In this document: in pieces, positions 21,771 through 30,846 of the stretch | How positions within the stretch are numbered: the first letter of the stretch is position 1 | Layout: every line of letters starts with the position of its first letter | Assembly: GCF_914484835.1 (NCBI RefSeq) | Contig: NZ_CAJZAR010000002.1 | Span: forward strand, 117,154 to 181,153 | Reading direction: 5' to 3' | DNA from: Paraburkholderia tropica | GTDB taxonomy: Bacteria > Pseudomonadota > Gammaproteobacteria > Burkholderiales > Burkholderiaceae | Length of the DNA: 64,000 nucleotides | Made by a program: the position numbers and the translations under genes | The notes under the pieces: generated by a model | What the model saw: the letters and a program-made list of their open reading frames with translations, nothing else | The model's database searches: none | What the model was told of the DNA's origin: nothing

Positions 21771-23690
21771 ATGGCAGTCAATCCTGGCGGCGCGGTCTTC
21801 GCGCTGCTCGACGACGGCGACTCGACGGCCACGCGCCGTTCGAGCCGTCTCTACACGGGGTTCGTGCGCGAAGTCGCGTGCGAACGCGCGGCGGATCTCG
21901 ACGCGGCCTGCGCCCAGGTGCAGGCCGACCAGCGCGCGGGGCTCCACGCGCTCGTGATCGGCGACTACGAATTCGGGCGCGCGCTCGAATTCGCGAAGCA
22001 CGACGCGGCGCTGTCGTCGCAATCGTCCGCACCTCACGTTTCAGAAACGCAGCACGGCCACGCCGCGCTGCGTTTTTTATTGTTCGCGCACTGCGAAAAG
22101 CTCTCGCGAGAGGAAGCCGATGCCTGGCTCGCCGCGCGCGAAGGCAGCGAGTCGCCCGCGCCCGCCGGTATCGCGGCGGTGACGATGGGCGTCGATCGCG
22201 AGCGCTTCGAGCACGACATCCATGCCGTGCAGGACGCCTTGCGCATCGGCGACTCGTATCAGATCAACTACACGTACCGGCTCGATTTCGAGACGTTCGG
22301 CGCACCCGTGGCGCTGTACCGGCGTCTGCGCGAGCGTCAGCGCGTGCGTTATGGCGCGCTGATCGCGCTGCCCGGCGACCGCTGGGTGCTCTCGTGCTCG
22401 CCGGAACTGTTCGTCGAAAAGCACGGCGAGACCTTGCGCGCGAAACCGATGAAGGGCACCGCCGCGCGTGACGCCGATGCGGCGCGCGATGCCGCCGCTG
22501 CGCAATTCCTCGCGACCGATCCCAAGAATCGCGCCGAAAACGTGATGATCGTCGATCTCCTGCGCAACGATCTGTCGCGCGTGGCGCAAACGGGCTCGGT
22601 GCGCGTGCCGGCGCTGTTCAGCGTCGAGCCGTATGCGTCGGTCTGGCAGATGACCTCGACGGTCGAGGCGACCGTGCGCGCGGGCACCACGTTCGCCGAC
22701 GCGATGCGCGCGCTGTTCCCGTGCGGCTCGATCACGGGCGCGCCCAAGCATCGCACGATGGAGCTGATCGAGGCGCTGGAGCACGGGCCGCGCGGGCTGT
22801 ACACGGGCACGATCGGCTGGCTCGACGCCGCGCCGGAAGGCGAGGCGTGCGGCGACTTTTGTCTCTCGGTCGTGATCCGCACGTTGACGCTCGAAGCGGC
22901 GCAAGCCGAACAAGCGGGCGATATCGCACCGATGCGGCGCGGCCGGATGGGCGTAGGCGCGGGCATCGTCCTCGACAGCGTGGCCGCCGACGAATACGAG
23001 GAGTGCCGCTTGAAAGCGCGTTTCCTGACTCAGGCCGATCCTGGCCTCGAACTGTTCGAGACGATGTACGCGACGCGCGCAGAAGGCGTGCGCCACCTCG
23101 ACCGCCATCTCGCGCGGCTCGCGGCGAGCGCGGCGTGGCTCGGTTTTCCGTGCGACGTCGAGGCGCTGCGTGCGCGTTTGAGCGAGACCTGTGCTGCGTT
23201 CGGCGACGAACACGTGCCGCATCGCGTGCGCGTGGCGCTCGGCAAGCACGGCGAGTTCGCGCTGACGAGTGCGCCGCTTGCGCCGTTGGCGCAGGACACC
23301 GTCGGCGTGCTGCTGGCCCCGGATCACGGCTACGCGCCGGTCGCGTCCGCCGACGCGCTGTTGCTGCGCAAATCCACGCGCCGCGCCGACTTCGACCGCG
23401 CGTGGCGCGAGGCGGAGGCGCAGGGCGGCTTCGACATGCTGTTCTTCAACGAACGCGGCGAACTGACCGAAGGCGGGCGCTCGAACGTGTTCGTGAAGCT
23501 CGACGGCCAGTGGTTCACGCCGCCGCTCGCGTCGGGGCTCCTGCCGGGCGTGATGCGCGGCGTGCTGCTCGACGACGCGGCGTTCGGCGCACACGAGCGC
23601 GTGCTCACGCGCGACGACGTGCTCAACGCCGAAGCGCTGCTGCTCACCAACGCGCTGCGCGGTGCAGTGCCCGCGCGCTTGATCCGCTGA
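21771..23690 (+). CDS. pabB: Aminodeoxychorismate synthase component I fused to aminodeoxychorismate lyase
   Basis: A 639-residue fusion that would make 4-amino-4-deoxychorismate and convert it to p-aminobenzoate for folate. The first 400 or so residues are a chorismate-binding PabB domain, with RAKPMKGTAARD and PCGSITGAPKHRTMELIE near residue 320. From about residue 420 a class IV aminotransferase/PabC domain follows (LELFETMYATRAEGVRHLDR, then ELTEGGRSNVFVKLDGQW). The ATG at 21771 (MAVNPGGAVFALLDDG) is preferred; the upstream frame reaches 21735. The glutamine amidotransferase PabA is not adjacent. folK, another folate gene, is 3 kb away in a different operon. Confidence 0.93.
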   Translation: MAVNPGGAVFALLDDGDSTATRRSSRLYTGFVREVACERAADLDAACAQVQADQRAGLHALVIGDYEFGRALEFAKHDAALSSQSSAPHVSETQHGHAALRFLLFAHCEKLSREEADAWLAAREGSESPAPAGIAAVTMGVDRERFEHDIHAVQDALRIGDSYQINYTYRLDFETFGAPVALYRRLRERQRVRYGALIALPGDRWVLSCSPELFVEKHGETLRAKPMKGTAARDADAARDAAAAQFLATDPKNRAENVMIVDLLRNDLSRVAQTGSVRVPALFSVEPYASVWQMTSTVEATVRAGTTFADAMRALFPCGSITGAPKHRTMELIEALEHGPRGLYTGTIGWLDAAPEGEACGDFCLSVVIRTLTLEAAQAEQAGDIAPMRRGRMGVGAGIVLDSVAADEYEECRLKARFLTQADPGLELFETMYATRAEGVRHLDRHLARLAASAAWLGFPCDVEALRARLSETCAAFGDEHVPHRVRVALGKHGEFALTSAPLAPLAQDTVGVLLAPDHGYAPVASADALLLRKSTRRADFDRAWREAEAQGGFDMLFFNERGELTEGGRSNVFVKLDGQWFTPPLASGLLPGVMRGVLLDDAAFGAHERVLTRDDVLNAEALLLTNALRGAVPARLIR

Positions 23691-23784
23691 ACCGGACGGC
23701 GCAGCACAGGCGCGCGACAGATTTCGCGCGCCTCGGTTAGCCTGCTAGCTGCCTGGCCCCGGCGGGGCCGCGGAGGACGGCGGC

Positions 23785-24735
23785 ATGGCAGCACCTTCCC
23801 TTTTGAGCATGCAGGACGAGAGCGCCGTGCTGCGCTTCTCGATCGCCACCACGCTGCTGATCGCCACGGGCGGCGTGCTGTTCGGCCTCTTTTCCGGCTC
23901 CTTCTCGATCATCTTCGACGGCGTCTATTCGCTCGTCGACGCCAGCATGAGCGCGCTCGCGCTCGCCGTCGTGCGCCTGATCACGTCGCACGCAGTCGAC
24001 GTCGATCTGCCGCGCAAATGGCGCGAGCGCTTCACGATGGGTTTCTGGCATCTCGAACCGATGGTGCTCGCGCTGAACGGCACGCTGCTCGTCGCGGTCA
24101 CGGTCTATGCGCTGATCAACGCGATCACGAGTCTGCTGGGCGGCGGCCACGCGCTGCGTTTCGGTCCGGCGCTGCTCTACGCGGCGCTGACTGTGAGCGT
24201 CTGCGCCACGATGGCCGTGCTGGAGTTGCGCGCGAACCGGCGCATCCGCTCGGACTTCCTGCGGCTCGACATCAAGTCGTGGATCATGTCGGGCGGCATC
24301 ACGGCCGCGCTGCTGATCGCGTTCGGCGCGGGTTACGCGATCGAGGGCACGGCGTGGGCGCGCTACGCGCCGTATATCGATCCCGCGGCGCTGGCGTTCG
24401 TCTGCGTGGTCATCATGCCGATTCCGCTCGCGGAGATCCGCCAGGCCCTGCTCGATATGCTGCTCGTGGCGCCCGCCGACCTCAAGGCGCAAGTCGATGC
24501 GATCGCCGTGAAGTTCGTCGAGCGCTACGCGTTCCAGTATCACCGCGCCTATGTGGCGAAGGTCGGGCGCTCGCGAGAAATCGAGTTGTATTTCGTGGTG
24601 TCGCCCGAGATGCCGGCGAAGCGGCTCGCCGAATGGGATGCGATCCGTGATGAGATCGGCCGGGCCATCGGCGGCGACGAGGCGCACCGCTGGCTGACGA
24701 TCCTGTTCACCTGCGACCCGGAATGGGCGGAATGA
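23785..24735 (+). CDS. Cation diffusion facilitator family transporter
   Basis: A 316-residue inner-membrane protein of the CDF family (divalent metal/proton antiporters). The N-terminal half has several hydrophobic segments. The metal-site pattern is visible in FDGVYSLVDASMSALAL (TM2) and LDIKSWIMSGG (TM5), where CDF proteins carry paired Asp/His residues. A soluble C-terminal domain of about 100 residues follows. The substrate cannot be told from sequence: TM5 has LDIKSW, rather than the HxxxD of classical zinc exporters, so an iron/manganese-type member is possible. Convergent with panB. Confidence 0.85.
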   Translation: MAAPSLLSMQDESAVLRFSIATTLLIATGGVLFGLFSGSFSIIFDGVYSLVDASMSALALAVVRLITSHAVDVDLPRKWRERFTMGFWHLEPMVLALNGTLLVAVTVYALINAITSLLGGGHALRFGPALLYAALTVSVCATMAVLELRANRRIRSDFLRLDIKSWIMSGGITAALLIAFGAGYAIEGTAWARYAPYIDPAALAFVCVVIMPIPLAEIRQALLDMLLVAPADLKAQVDAIAVKFVERYAFQYHRAYVAKVGRSREIELYFVVSPEMPAKRLAEWDAIRDEIGRAIGGDEAHRWLTILFTCDPEWAE

Positions 24736-24761
24736 AGAGGGCGGATGAAGCGGAGGAGTGA

Positions 24762-24794
24762 GCGCGGGCCGCGTTGGTTCGCGTCGGCCCGCGC
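24762..24794. terminator. Convergent hairpin between CDF gene and panB
   Basis: GCGCGGGCCG and CGGCCCGCGC are perfect 10-bp arms around a 13-bp loop, placed 26 bp after the transporter stop and 11 bp after the panB stop. No U tract on either strand, so the terminator call rests on position and stem strength. Confidence 0.45.
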
Positions 24795-24805
24795 GTGCAG
24801 CGGAA

Positions 24806-25627
24806 TCAGAAAACGTGTTCGGGACCGGGGAAGCTGCCGTCCTTCACGGCCTTCACGTAGGCGCGCACGGCCGATTCGATATCGGGCTGGCCTGCCATGA
24901 AATCCTTCACGAAACGCGGACGCTTGCCTGGGAAAATGCCCAGCATGTCGTGCAGCACGAGCACCTGGCCCGAGCACTCGACGCCCGCGCCGATACCGAT
25001 CGTCGGAATGCGCAGTTGCTTCGTGACTTCCGTGCCGAGCGCCGCCGGCACCGCCTCGATCACCACGAGCTGCGCGCCTGCGTCCTGCAGCGCGAGCGCG
25101 TCGCGGATCAGCTGGGTCGCGCCCGCATCGCTCTTGCCCTGCACCTTGAAGCCGCCGAACGCGTGCACCGACTGCGGCGTAAGACCGATGTGCGCGCACA
25201 CCGGCACCGCGCGCTCGACCAGCATCTTGACGGTGGGCGCGAGCCATTCGCCGCCTTCGATCTTCACCATCTGCGCGCCCGCGCGCATCAGCTTGACCGA
25301 GTTTGCGAAGGCGTCTTCCGGCGTGCCGAACGTGCCGAACGGCAGATCGGCGACGATCAGCGCTTTGGGCTGCGCGCGCGCGACCGAGGCCGTGTGATAG
25401 GCGATGTCGTCGATGGTGACGGGCAGCGTGGTCGTGTGGCCCTGGAGCACGTTGCCGAGCGAGTCGCCGATCAGCACGGAATCGACGCCCGCGCGGTCGC
25501 ACAGCGCCGAGAAGCTCGCGTCGTAGCAGGTCAGCATGGCGATGCGCTCGCCCGCGTCGCGCATGGCCTGGAGTTTGGGCACGGTGACCGCGCTGCGGCT
25601 CGTTTCCTGCAGGTAAGTCATGGGCAA
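24806..25627 (-). CDS. panB: 3-methyl-2-oxobutanoate hydroxymethyltransferase
   Basis: PanB makes ketopantoate from 2-oxoisovalerate and methylene-tetrahydrofolate, the first committed pantothenate step. The 273-residue product has the typical [37 protein letters not shown] and [20 protein letters not shown] motifs and ends with SFPGPEHVF. It is the last gene of a long minus-strand run that starts near 32 kb; the gap to the upstream kinase gene is only 40 bp. Confidence 0.96.
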   Translation of the reverse strand: MPMTYLQETSRSAVTVPKLQAMRDAGERIAMLTCYDASFSALCDRAGVDSVLIGDSLGNVLQGHTTTLPVTIDDIAYHTASVARAQPKALIVADLPFGTFGTPEDAFANSVKLMRAGAQMVKIEGGEWLAPTVKMLVERAVPVCAHIGLTPQSVHAFGGFKVQGKSDAGATQLIRDALALQDAGAQLVVIEAVPAALGTEVTKQLRIPTIGIGAGVECSGQVLVLHDMLGIFPGKRPRFVKDFMAGQPDIESAVRAYVKAVKDGSFPGPEHVF

Positions 25628-25667
25628 TCCGTTAGGGAAATAGAGAAAGCAGAGAGGAACACGCCGC

Positions 25668-26348
25668 TTACAGCGACGTGCCCTTGACGAAGGATTCCTT
25701 GCGGCCGCGCATGGTTTCGATACGTTCGGCGATCAGCGCAAGGTCCGCATCGGAGTCGAGCGGGTGCAGATTTTCGACGCCGACGGTCAGCACCGGCGCA
25801 CGGTCGTAATGATAGAAAAATTCGTTGTAGCTGTCGCAGAGGCCACGCAGGAACGCATCGGAAATGTGCTGTTCCGCCGCCACGGCGCGCTTCTGGATGC
25901 GCGCGTAGAGCGCTTCCGGGCTCGCCTGCAAGTAGACGACGAGGTCGGGCGCGGGCGCCTGCGCGGGCAGCCGTTCGGCCAGCGCGCGATAGAGCGGCAG
26001 CTCGTCTTCGGTGAGCGTGAGGCGCGCGAACACGTCGTTGCGCTCGGCGAGGAAGTTGGTCACGAACGGCGCACCGGCGGCGCGGCGCGCGGCCACTTCG
26101 TGCGAGAGACGCTCGCGCTGGAGCGCCACCGAAAGCTGCGCGGCCAGCGCGTGCTGCGAGGCGTCGCGCCAGAAGCGTTCGAGAAAGGGATTGCCGGCGT
26201 GCGACTCGAACAGGGTCTGCATCGACCAGCGTTCGGCCAGACGCGTCGCGAGCGCGGTCTTGCCCGCGCCGATCGGCCCTTCGATGGCGATGTACTGGAG
26301 CGCCGGACGGGCCGCGCGCGCGGTGACGACGGGTAAAGGCGTGCTCAT
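25668..26348 (-). CDS. Deoxynucleoside kinase family protein
   Basis: A 226-residue P-loop kinase of the dGK/dCK (dNK) family. The Walker A motif [19 protein letters not shown] is near residue 22, followed by the family motifs [14 protein letters not shown] (ERS-like) and the Arg-rich LID region. The start overlaps the folK stop by 4 bp (ATGA), so translation is coupled. Colocation of this kinase with folK and panB is common in betaproteobacteria; the physiological substrate (deoxyadenosine, deoxyguanosine or other) is not evident from sequence. Confidence 0.88.
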   Translation of the reverse strand: MSTPLPVVTARAARPALQYIAIEGPIGAGKTALATRLAERWSMQTLFESHAGNPFLERFWRDASQHALAAQLSVALQRERLSHEVAARRAAGAPFVTNFLAERNDVFARLTLTEDELPLYRALAERLPAQAPAPDLVVYLQASPEALYARIQKRAVAAEQHISDAFLRGLCDSYNEFFYHYDRAPVLTVGVENLHPLDSDADLALIAERIETMRGRKESFVKGTSL

Positions 26349-26968
26349 CCGCAGCGGCCCGTGCGCGTGCCGTCGGCGGGCGCCGTAGCACCGCTTGATG
26401 CACCGGTTGATCCACCGCTTGATGCACCGTTCGACGCGCTGTTCGCCGTGTCAGGCGCGGCCTGCGGCGGCACGCCGAGACACTGGCACAGCGGCTTCAT
26501 CTTCTCGATACGCTGGTCGGCCACGCCGGGCAGGAAGTCGCTCACGCGGCCCTGGCCGGGGATATCGAGTTCGGGATCGACCTCGGCGAGCGGCGCGAGC
26601 ACGAACGCGCGCACGGTCATGCGCGGGTGCGGCACCACGAGATCGGGTTCGTCGATGATCTCGCCGCCGTACAGCAGGATGTCGATGTCGAGCGTGCGCG
26701 GCGCGTTGCGAAAGGGGCGTTCGCGGCCGAAATGATGCTCGACGCGATGACACAGGCCGAGCAGCTCGCGCACGGCGAGCCGCGTGTCGAGCTTCACGAC
26801 GCAGTTGAAATAGTCGTCACCGCCCGCGTCGATGGGCGCGGTGCGGTACAGACTCGATTTCGCGAGCACGGTGATGGAGTGCTGTTGCGCAAGGCACACC
26901 ACCGTGTCTTTGAGGGTCTGGCGCGCATCCCCCAGATTCGCGCCGATTCCCAGCCAGGCAACCGTCAT
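26345..26968 (-). CDS. folK: 2-amino-4-hydroxy-6-hydroxymethyldihydropteridine diphosphokinase
   Basis: FolK pyrophosphorylates the pterin before dihydropteroate synthesis. The 207-residue product starts MTVAWLGIGANLGDARQTL and has the active-site block RNAPRTLDIDILLYGG and PHPRMTVRAFVLAPLAE. I chose the ATG at 26968; an upstream ATG at 27016 adds 16 non-conserved residues. The last 40 or so residues are a Ser/Gly/Ala tail encoded partly by a 12-bp tandem repeat, and are absent from typical 160-residue FolK proteins. Overlaps the kinase gene by 4 bp. Confidence 0.95.
   Translation of the reverse strand: MTVAWLGIGANLGDARQTLKDTVVCLAQQHSITVLAKSSLYRTAPIDAGGDDYFNCVVKLDTRLAVRELLGLCHRVEHHFGRERPFRNAPRTLDIDILLYGGEIIDEPDLVVPHPRMTVRAFVLAPLAEVDPELDIPGQGRVSDFLPGVADQRIEKMKPLCQCLGVPPQAAPDTANSASNGASSGGSTGASSGATAPADGTRTGRCG
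26389..26436. repeat. 12-bp tandem repeat (4 units) in folK 3' end
   Basis: Units CACCGCTTGATG, CACCGGTTGATC, CACCGCTTGATG and CACCGTTCGACG run head to tail. Read on the minus strand they encode a four-residue repeat of the type A-S-S-G in the FolK tail. The frame is preserved because the unit is a multiple of three. Confidence 0.85.
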
Positions 26969-27037
26969 GGCTTCACTTCCGACTATCGTTGCGGTTGACG
27001 ATGGACCATACCGCACTTTGCCGCGCCTTGCATGGCG

Positions 27038-28657
27038 TCAGTCCTCGTGCGGGTTGCCGTCGTCGCCGAACGAGCCATCCGCGTCGGCGCTTTCGGCGCC
27101 CACCGCGGCTTCGCCCGTCTTGCGCTTCGCACCGCCGCGACGGCGGCGCTTGCGCGGCGAACGCTCTTTCGTGCCGCCCTGCGAGAGCAGGGTTTCGCGC
27201 GCGGTCGGGTCGCCGCTGATGAAATCGGTCCACCATTGGCCGATTTCGGCGTCGAGTTCACCCGATTCGCAGCGCAGCAGCAGGAAATCGTATCCCGCGC
27301 GGAAACGCGGATGCTCCAGCAGCTTGATCGCGCTGCGGCCGCGCTTTTCGAGGCGCAGTTGCAGACCCCAGATTTCGCGCATATCCGACGAGAAGCGGCG
27401 ATGGATCGCCAGTTTCTCCGTTTGCGCGTCGATCACGTCGTCCATCGCGCGATGCAGCGCCGGCACCGGGAATTCGCCCTCGGTCGTGTATTGCTGCAAA
27501 CGTTGCTGAACGTCGTGCCAGAGCAGCGTGGCGAACAGGAAGCCTGGCGACACCGGCTTGCCCGCACGCACGCGCGCGTCGGTGCTGGAGAGCGCGAGCG
27601 AGATGAAGCGCTCGCCCTGCGGCTGTTCGAGCACCACGTCGAGCAGCGGCAGCAGCCCATGATGCAGCCCTTCCTTGCGCAGCCACTTGAGGCATTCGAG
27701 CGCGTGGCCCGAGAGCAGCAGCTTGAGCATCTCGTCGAACAGACGCGCCGCGGGCACGTTGTTGATGAGGTCGGCGAGTTCCTGGATCGGACCGCGCGTG
27801 TCGGCTTCGATATCGAAGCCGAGCTTGGCCGCGAAACGCACCACGCGCAGCATGCGCACCGGATCTTCGCGATAACGCGTGGCCGGGTCGCCGATCATGC
27901 GCAGCAGACGCGCGCGCATGTCGGCCATGCCGTTGTGGTAGTCCAGCACGGTTTGCGTGGCCGGATCGTAGTACATCGCGTTGATCGTGAAGTCGCGGCG
28001 CGTGGCGTCCTCGTGCTGCTCGCCCCAGACGTTGTCGCGCAGCACGCGGCCGCTCGCGTCGACGTGGTGGGTCTTGCGGTCGAGTTCGTCGCGGCGCATA
28101 CGTTTGGCCGGGGCCGCCGATTCGACGGGCGGAGGCGGCGCATCGACGAGCGCGCGGAACGTCGAGACTTCGATGATTTCCTGGCCGAACTGCACGTGCA
28201 CGATCTGGAAGCGTCGGCCGATGATGCGCGCGCGGCGGAACAGCTTCTGCACCTGGTCGGGCGTGGCGTCGGTGGCGACGTCGAAGTCCTTGGGCGCGAC
28301 GCCGAGCAGCAGGTCGCGCACCGCGCCGCCGACGATGAACGCGCGAAAACCGGCTTGCTGCAGGCCTTCGGTCACGCGCACGGCGTTACGGGAGATCAGC
28401 GACGGATTGATGCCGTGCACGTCGGCCGAGAGGATCACGGGCGAGATCGGCTCGCCCGCGCCCTTGGCGGCGCGCGGCTTCGAGAGCGTGGCGCGCGTGC
28501 CGGTCTTCGCGGCGGCCTTGCGGCGCGTGCGGGGCGCGCCTTCGTCGTCGGATGCGGAGGGGGCGGACTGATGGGCTGCGGCTTGCGCGCCTGCGTCGTC
28601 TTGTTCGGCGGCGTTGTCGTCCTGGCCGAACAGCTTGCGGATGAATTTCTTGATCAC
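27038..28657 (-). CDS. pcnB: Poly(A) polymerase I
   Basis: PcnB adds 3' poly(A) tails that mark RNA for decay. The 539-residue product has the nucleotidyltransferase core FIVGGAVRDLLLGVAPKDFDVAT near residue 110, the RRFQIVHVQFG motif, and the RNA-binding region through about residue 440. Both ends are basic and low-complexity: a charged N terminus of about 70 residues and a C terminus with RSPRKRRRRGGAKRKTGE. The absence of a CCA-specific HD domain supports poly(A) polymerase over CCA transferase. The ATG overlaps the HAD hydrolase stop by 4 bp. Confidence 0.94.
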   Translation of the reverse strand: MIKKFIRKLFGQDDNAAEQDDAGAQAAAHQSAPSASDDEGAPRTRRKAAAKTGTRATLSKPRAAKGAGEPISPVILSADVHGINPSLISRNAVRVTEGLQQAGFRAFIVGGAVRDLLLGVAPKDFDVATDATPDQVQKLFRRARIIGRRFQIVHVQFGQEIIEVSTFRALVDAPPPPVESAAPAKRMRRDELDRKTHHVDASGRVLRDNVWGEQHEDATRRDFTINAMYYDPATQTVLDYHNGMADMRARLLRMIGDPATRYREDPVRMLRVVRFAAKLGFDIEADTRGPIQELADLINNVPAARLFDEMLKLLLSGHALECLKWLRKEGLHHGLLPLLDVVLEQPQGERFISLALSSTDARVRAGKPVSPGFLFATLLWHDVQQRLQQYTTEGEFPVPALHRAMDDVIDAQTEKLAIHRRFSSDMREIWGLQLRLEKRGRSAIKLLEHPRFRAGYDFLLLRCESGELDAEIGQWWTDFISGDPTARETLLSQGGTKERSPRKRRRRGGAKRKTGEAAVGAESADADGSFGDDGNPHED

Positions 28658-29340
28658 GATGCCTGGAACAAATCGAGGATGCGCCAGCCCTTTTGTTGCG
28701 CGTGAGCGCGCAGGGTGTCGTCGGGGTTGGTCGCGATCGGGTCGGTGACCTTTTCGAGCAGCGGGATGTCGTTGTGCGAGTCGCTATAGAAGTAGCTGTG
28801 CTCGAAGTCCGACCACGTTTTGCCGAGCGAGGCGAGCCACGCTTCGACGCGCACGATCTTGCCTTCACGGTAGCTCGGCGTGCCCGTCGGGCGGCCCGTG
28901 AAGACCGAGGCCGGATGGCCGTCGACGGTTTCGACCTCGCAGCCGATCAGCTTGTCCACGCCGAACGCCTCGGCGATGGGCGCCGTGATGAACTCGTTGG
29001 TGGCCGTGACCACGCAGCACAGATCGCCGGCTTCCTTGTGCTCGCGCACCAGTTCCAGCGCGGCCGGCAGGATGGCCGGATGGATGACCTCGTGCATGAA
29101 CTGGTCGTGCCATTCCTTGAGCTGCGCGCGCGAGTACTTCGCGAGCGGCGTGAGCATGGCGACGAGGTAAGCGTGGATGTCGAGCTTGCCGGCCTTGTAG
29201 TCGGCGTAAAAGCGGTCGTTCTGCTCGGCGAAGCTGGTGGCGTCCACGATGCCGAGCTTCACCATGAAGCGGCCCCATTCGTGGTCGCTGTCGGTGGGGA
29301 TCAGCGTGTGATCGAGATCGAAAAGTGCGAGATTAGCCAT
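28654..29340 (-). CDS. HAD-IB family hydrolase (SerB-like)
   Basis: A 228-residue HAD-superfamily phosphatase. Motif I is LALFDLDHTLIPTDSD at residues 4-19, motif II lies in VVTATNEFITAPIA, and motif III/IV in FYSDSHNDIPLLEKV. It fits the HAD-IB group that includes phosphoserine phosphatase and the PSP-like CicA type; the exact substrate is unknown. It lies between hda and pcnB with 11- bp and 4-bp-overlap junctions, so it is part of the same operon. Confidence 0.88.
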   Translation of the reverse strand: MANLALFDLDHTLIPTDSDHEWGRFMVKLGIVDATSFAEQNDRFYADYKAGKLDIHAYLVAMLTPLAKYSRAQLKEWHDQFMHEVIHPAILPAALELVREHKEAGDLCCVVTATNEFITAPIAEAFGVDKLIGCEVETVDGHPASVFTGRPTGTPSYREGKIVRVEAWLASLGKTWSDFEHSYFYSDSHNDIPLLEKVTDPIATNPDDTLRAHAQQKGWRILDLFQAS

Positions 29341-29351
29341 GGGCGCTCATT

Positions 29352-30830
29352 TTACTTGAAGCGGGTGAAGCCGTTGCCCGCGCCCGCGTTGGGCGGCGAG
29401 CCGGGGCGCTCGGGGGCTTGCGGATTGTTCGGGTCTTGCGGGTCTTGCTGGCCTTGCGGCGCTTGGGGCGCGTTCGGGTCGTGAGGCGCGGCCGCGCCGG
29501 GTTGCGCGTGGGCGGTATTCGGGCCGGAGCGCGCCGGATCGTCGGGCTGGGCGGCGCTGGACGGAGCGCCGGGAGCGGCGGGGTTGGCCGGATCGACCGG
29601 GTCGGCAGCCGCGGCGGGCGGATCGAGGTCGCCGTTCAGCTCGCCGCTCATTTCGTCGCTGACGTCGGCTTCCACTTCGCCTTTCAGCTCCGTACCCAGC
29701 TCGCGGTGCACCACCGCGCGGAACGGCGCGCCCAGTTCGCCTTCGACATTGTCGGTCGGCGGCTGGAACGGCGGGGCGCCGAGCGGCGCGCGCGGTTGCA
29801 GCGCGGGCGGCTTGGGCGCTTCGTAGCCCGCTTCCTGTGCCGCCTCGCCGGCTGGCTCGTTCGGGAACAGTTCGAGTTCGACGCCGCGCGGGGCGCTTTC
29901 GTCAGGCGCGTCGGGCGCGGCGGCGGCTGTTTCTGCGCGGTTGTTGCTGTCGTCGCTGTCGTCGCCGGTTACTTGCTGGCTCGGTGCGGTGGAATCGGCA
30001 GGATCGGCGGATTCGGTGGATTCAGCGGCTGCGTCGCCCGTCTCGCCGCCAAACAGCGCGCCCGTTTCGCCGAAGCCTTCATCCGCGCCTTCCAGCGCCG
30101 TTTCGTCGCCCGTCGCGGCGTCTTCGCCGTCGCCCTTCGCGAGCATCGTGCGCAGCAGCGGTAGCGTCACCGCGCGCTTCTGTTCGAGCGAGAAGCGGTC
30201 GAGCTGGTTGAGCAGCTTCATCAGGCTCGGCATGTCGCGGCGGAAATGCGTGAGCAGATAGGCGGGCACGTCGTCGGCGAGATTGATGCCGCGTTCGCGC
30301 GCCGCGTGCTTGAGCACGGCGGCCTTGCCCGCGTCCGAGAGCGGCGCGAGGTGGAACACGAGACCCCAGCCGAGCCGCGTGCGCAGATCTTCACGCACCG
30401 CGAGGCCCATCGGCGCAGCGTTGCCGGTGGCGACCAGCGCCGTGCCCGGATGCGAGCGCACCTCGTTGAACAGGTTGAACAGCGCGATCTGCTGCGCGCC
30501 CGAGAGCGAATCGCAGTCGTCGACGGCGTAGATCGGCACGCGCGCGTCGAAGGTGAAGGCGCCGAGACCGCTTTTCGGCCCGAGATAGCGCACGCGTCCC
30601 GGTGGCGTTTCGTAGGCGAGCGCGTGCAGCAGATGCGAGCGGCCGTTGCCCGGTTCGCCCCAGATGTAGAACGTGCGGTCGGCTTGCGGGTCGGCGGCGT
30701 TCGCGCTCGCGCTGAGCGCGGCGTCCAGACCGCGCAGGCGCGCGACCAGCTCCGCATTGGCGCCGGTGTGGAAGTTGTCGAAGGTCGATGGCGGCGGGGT
30801 GCCGAGATCGAGCGTTAACTGTCGCTGCAC
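29352..30830 (-). CDS. hda: DnaA regulatory inactivator Hda with long C-terminal extension
   Basis: Hda binds the DNA-loaded sliding clamp and triggers ATP hydrolysis by DnaA (RIDA), limiting replication initiation. The N terminus MQRQLTLDLG holds a QL-type clamp-binding motif. The AAA+ region has Walker A GEPGNGRSHLLHAL near residue 58 (Arg in place of Lys, as in Hda), Walker B YAVDDCDSL, and sensor motifs up to about residue 225. The remaining 260 or so residues are acidic, Ala/Pro/Glu-rich and apparently disordered, ending PNAGAGNGFTRFK; E. coli Hda is only about 233 residues. The frame is open throughout, so this is an extension and not a frameshift. Confidence 0.9.
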   Translation of the reverse strand: MQRQLTLDLGTPPPSTFDNFHTGANAELVARLRGLDAALSASANAADPQADRTFYIWGEPGNGRSHLLHALAYETPPGRVRYLGPKSGLGAFTFDARVPIYAVDDCDSLSGAQQIALFNLFNEVRSHPGTALVATGNAAPMGLAVREDLRTRLGWGLVFHLAPLSDAGKAAVLKHAARERGINLADDVPAYLLTHFRRDMPSLMKLLNQLDRFSLEQKRAVTLPLLRTMLAKGDGEDAATGDETALEGADEGFGETGALFGGETGDAAAESTESADPADSTAPSQQVTGDDSDDSNNRAETAAAAPDAPDESAPRGVELELFPNEPAGEAAQEAGYEAPKPPALQPRAPLGAPPFQPPTDNVEGELGAPFRAVVHRELGTELKGEVEADVSDEMSGELNGDLDPPAAAADPVDPANPAAPGAPSSAAQPDDPARSGPNTAHAQPGAAAPHDPNAPQAPQGQQDPQDPNNPQAPERPGSPPNAGAGNGFTRFK

Positions 30831-30846
30831 GGTTGTCTGGCGGAAG

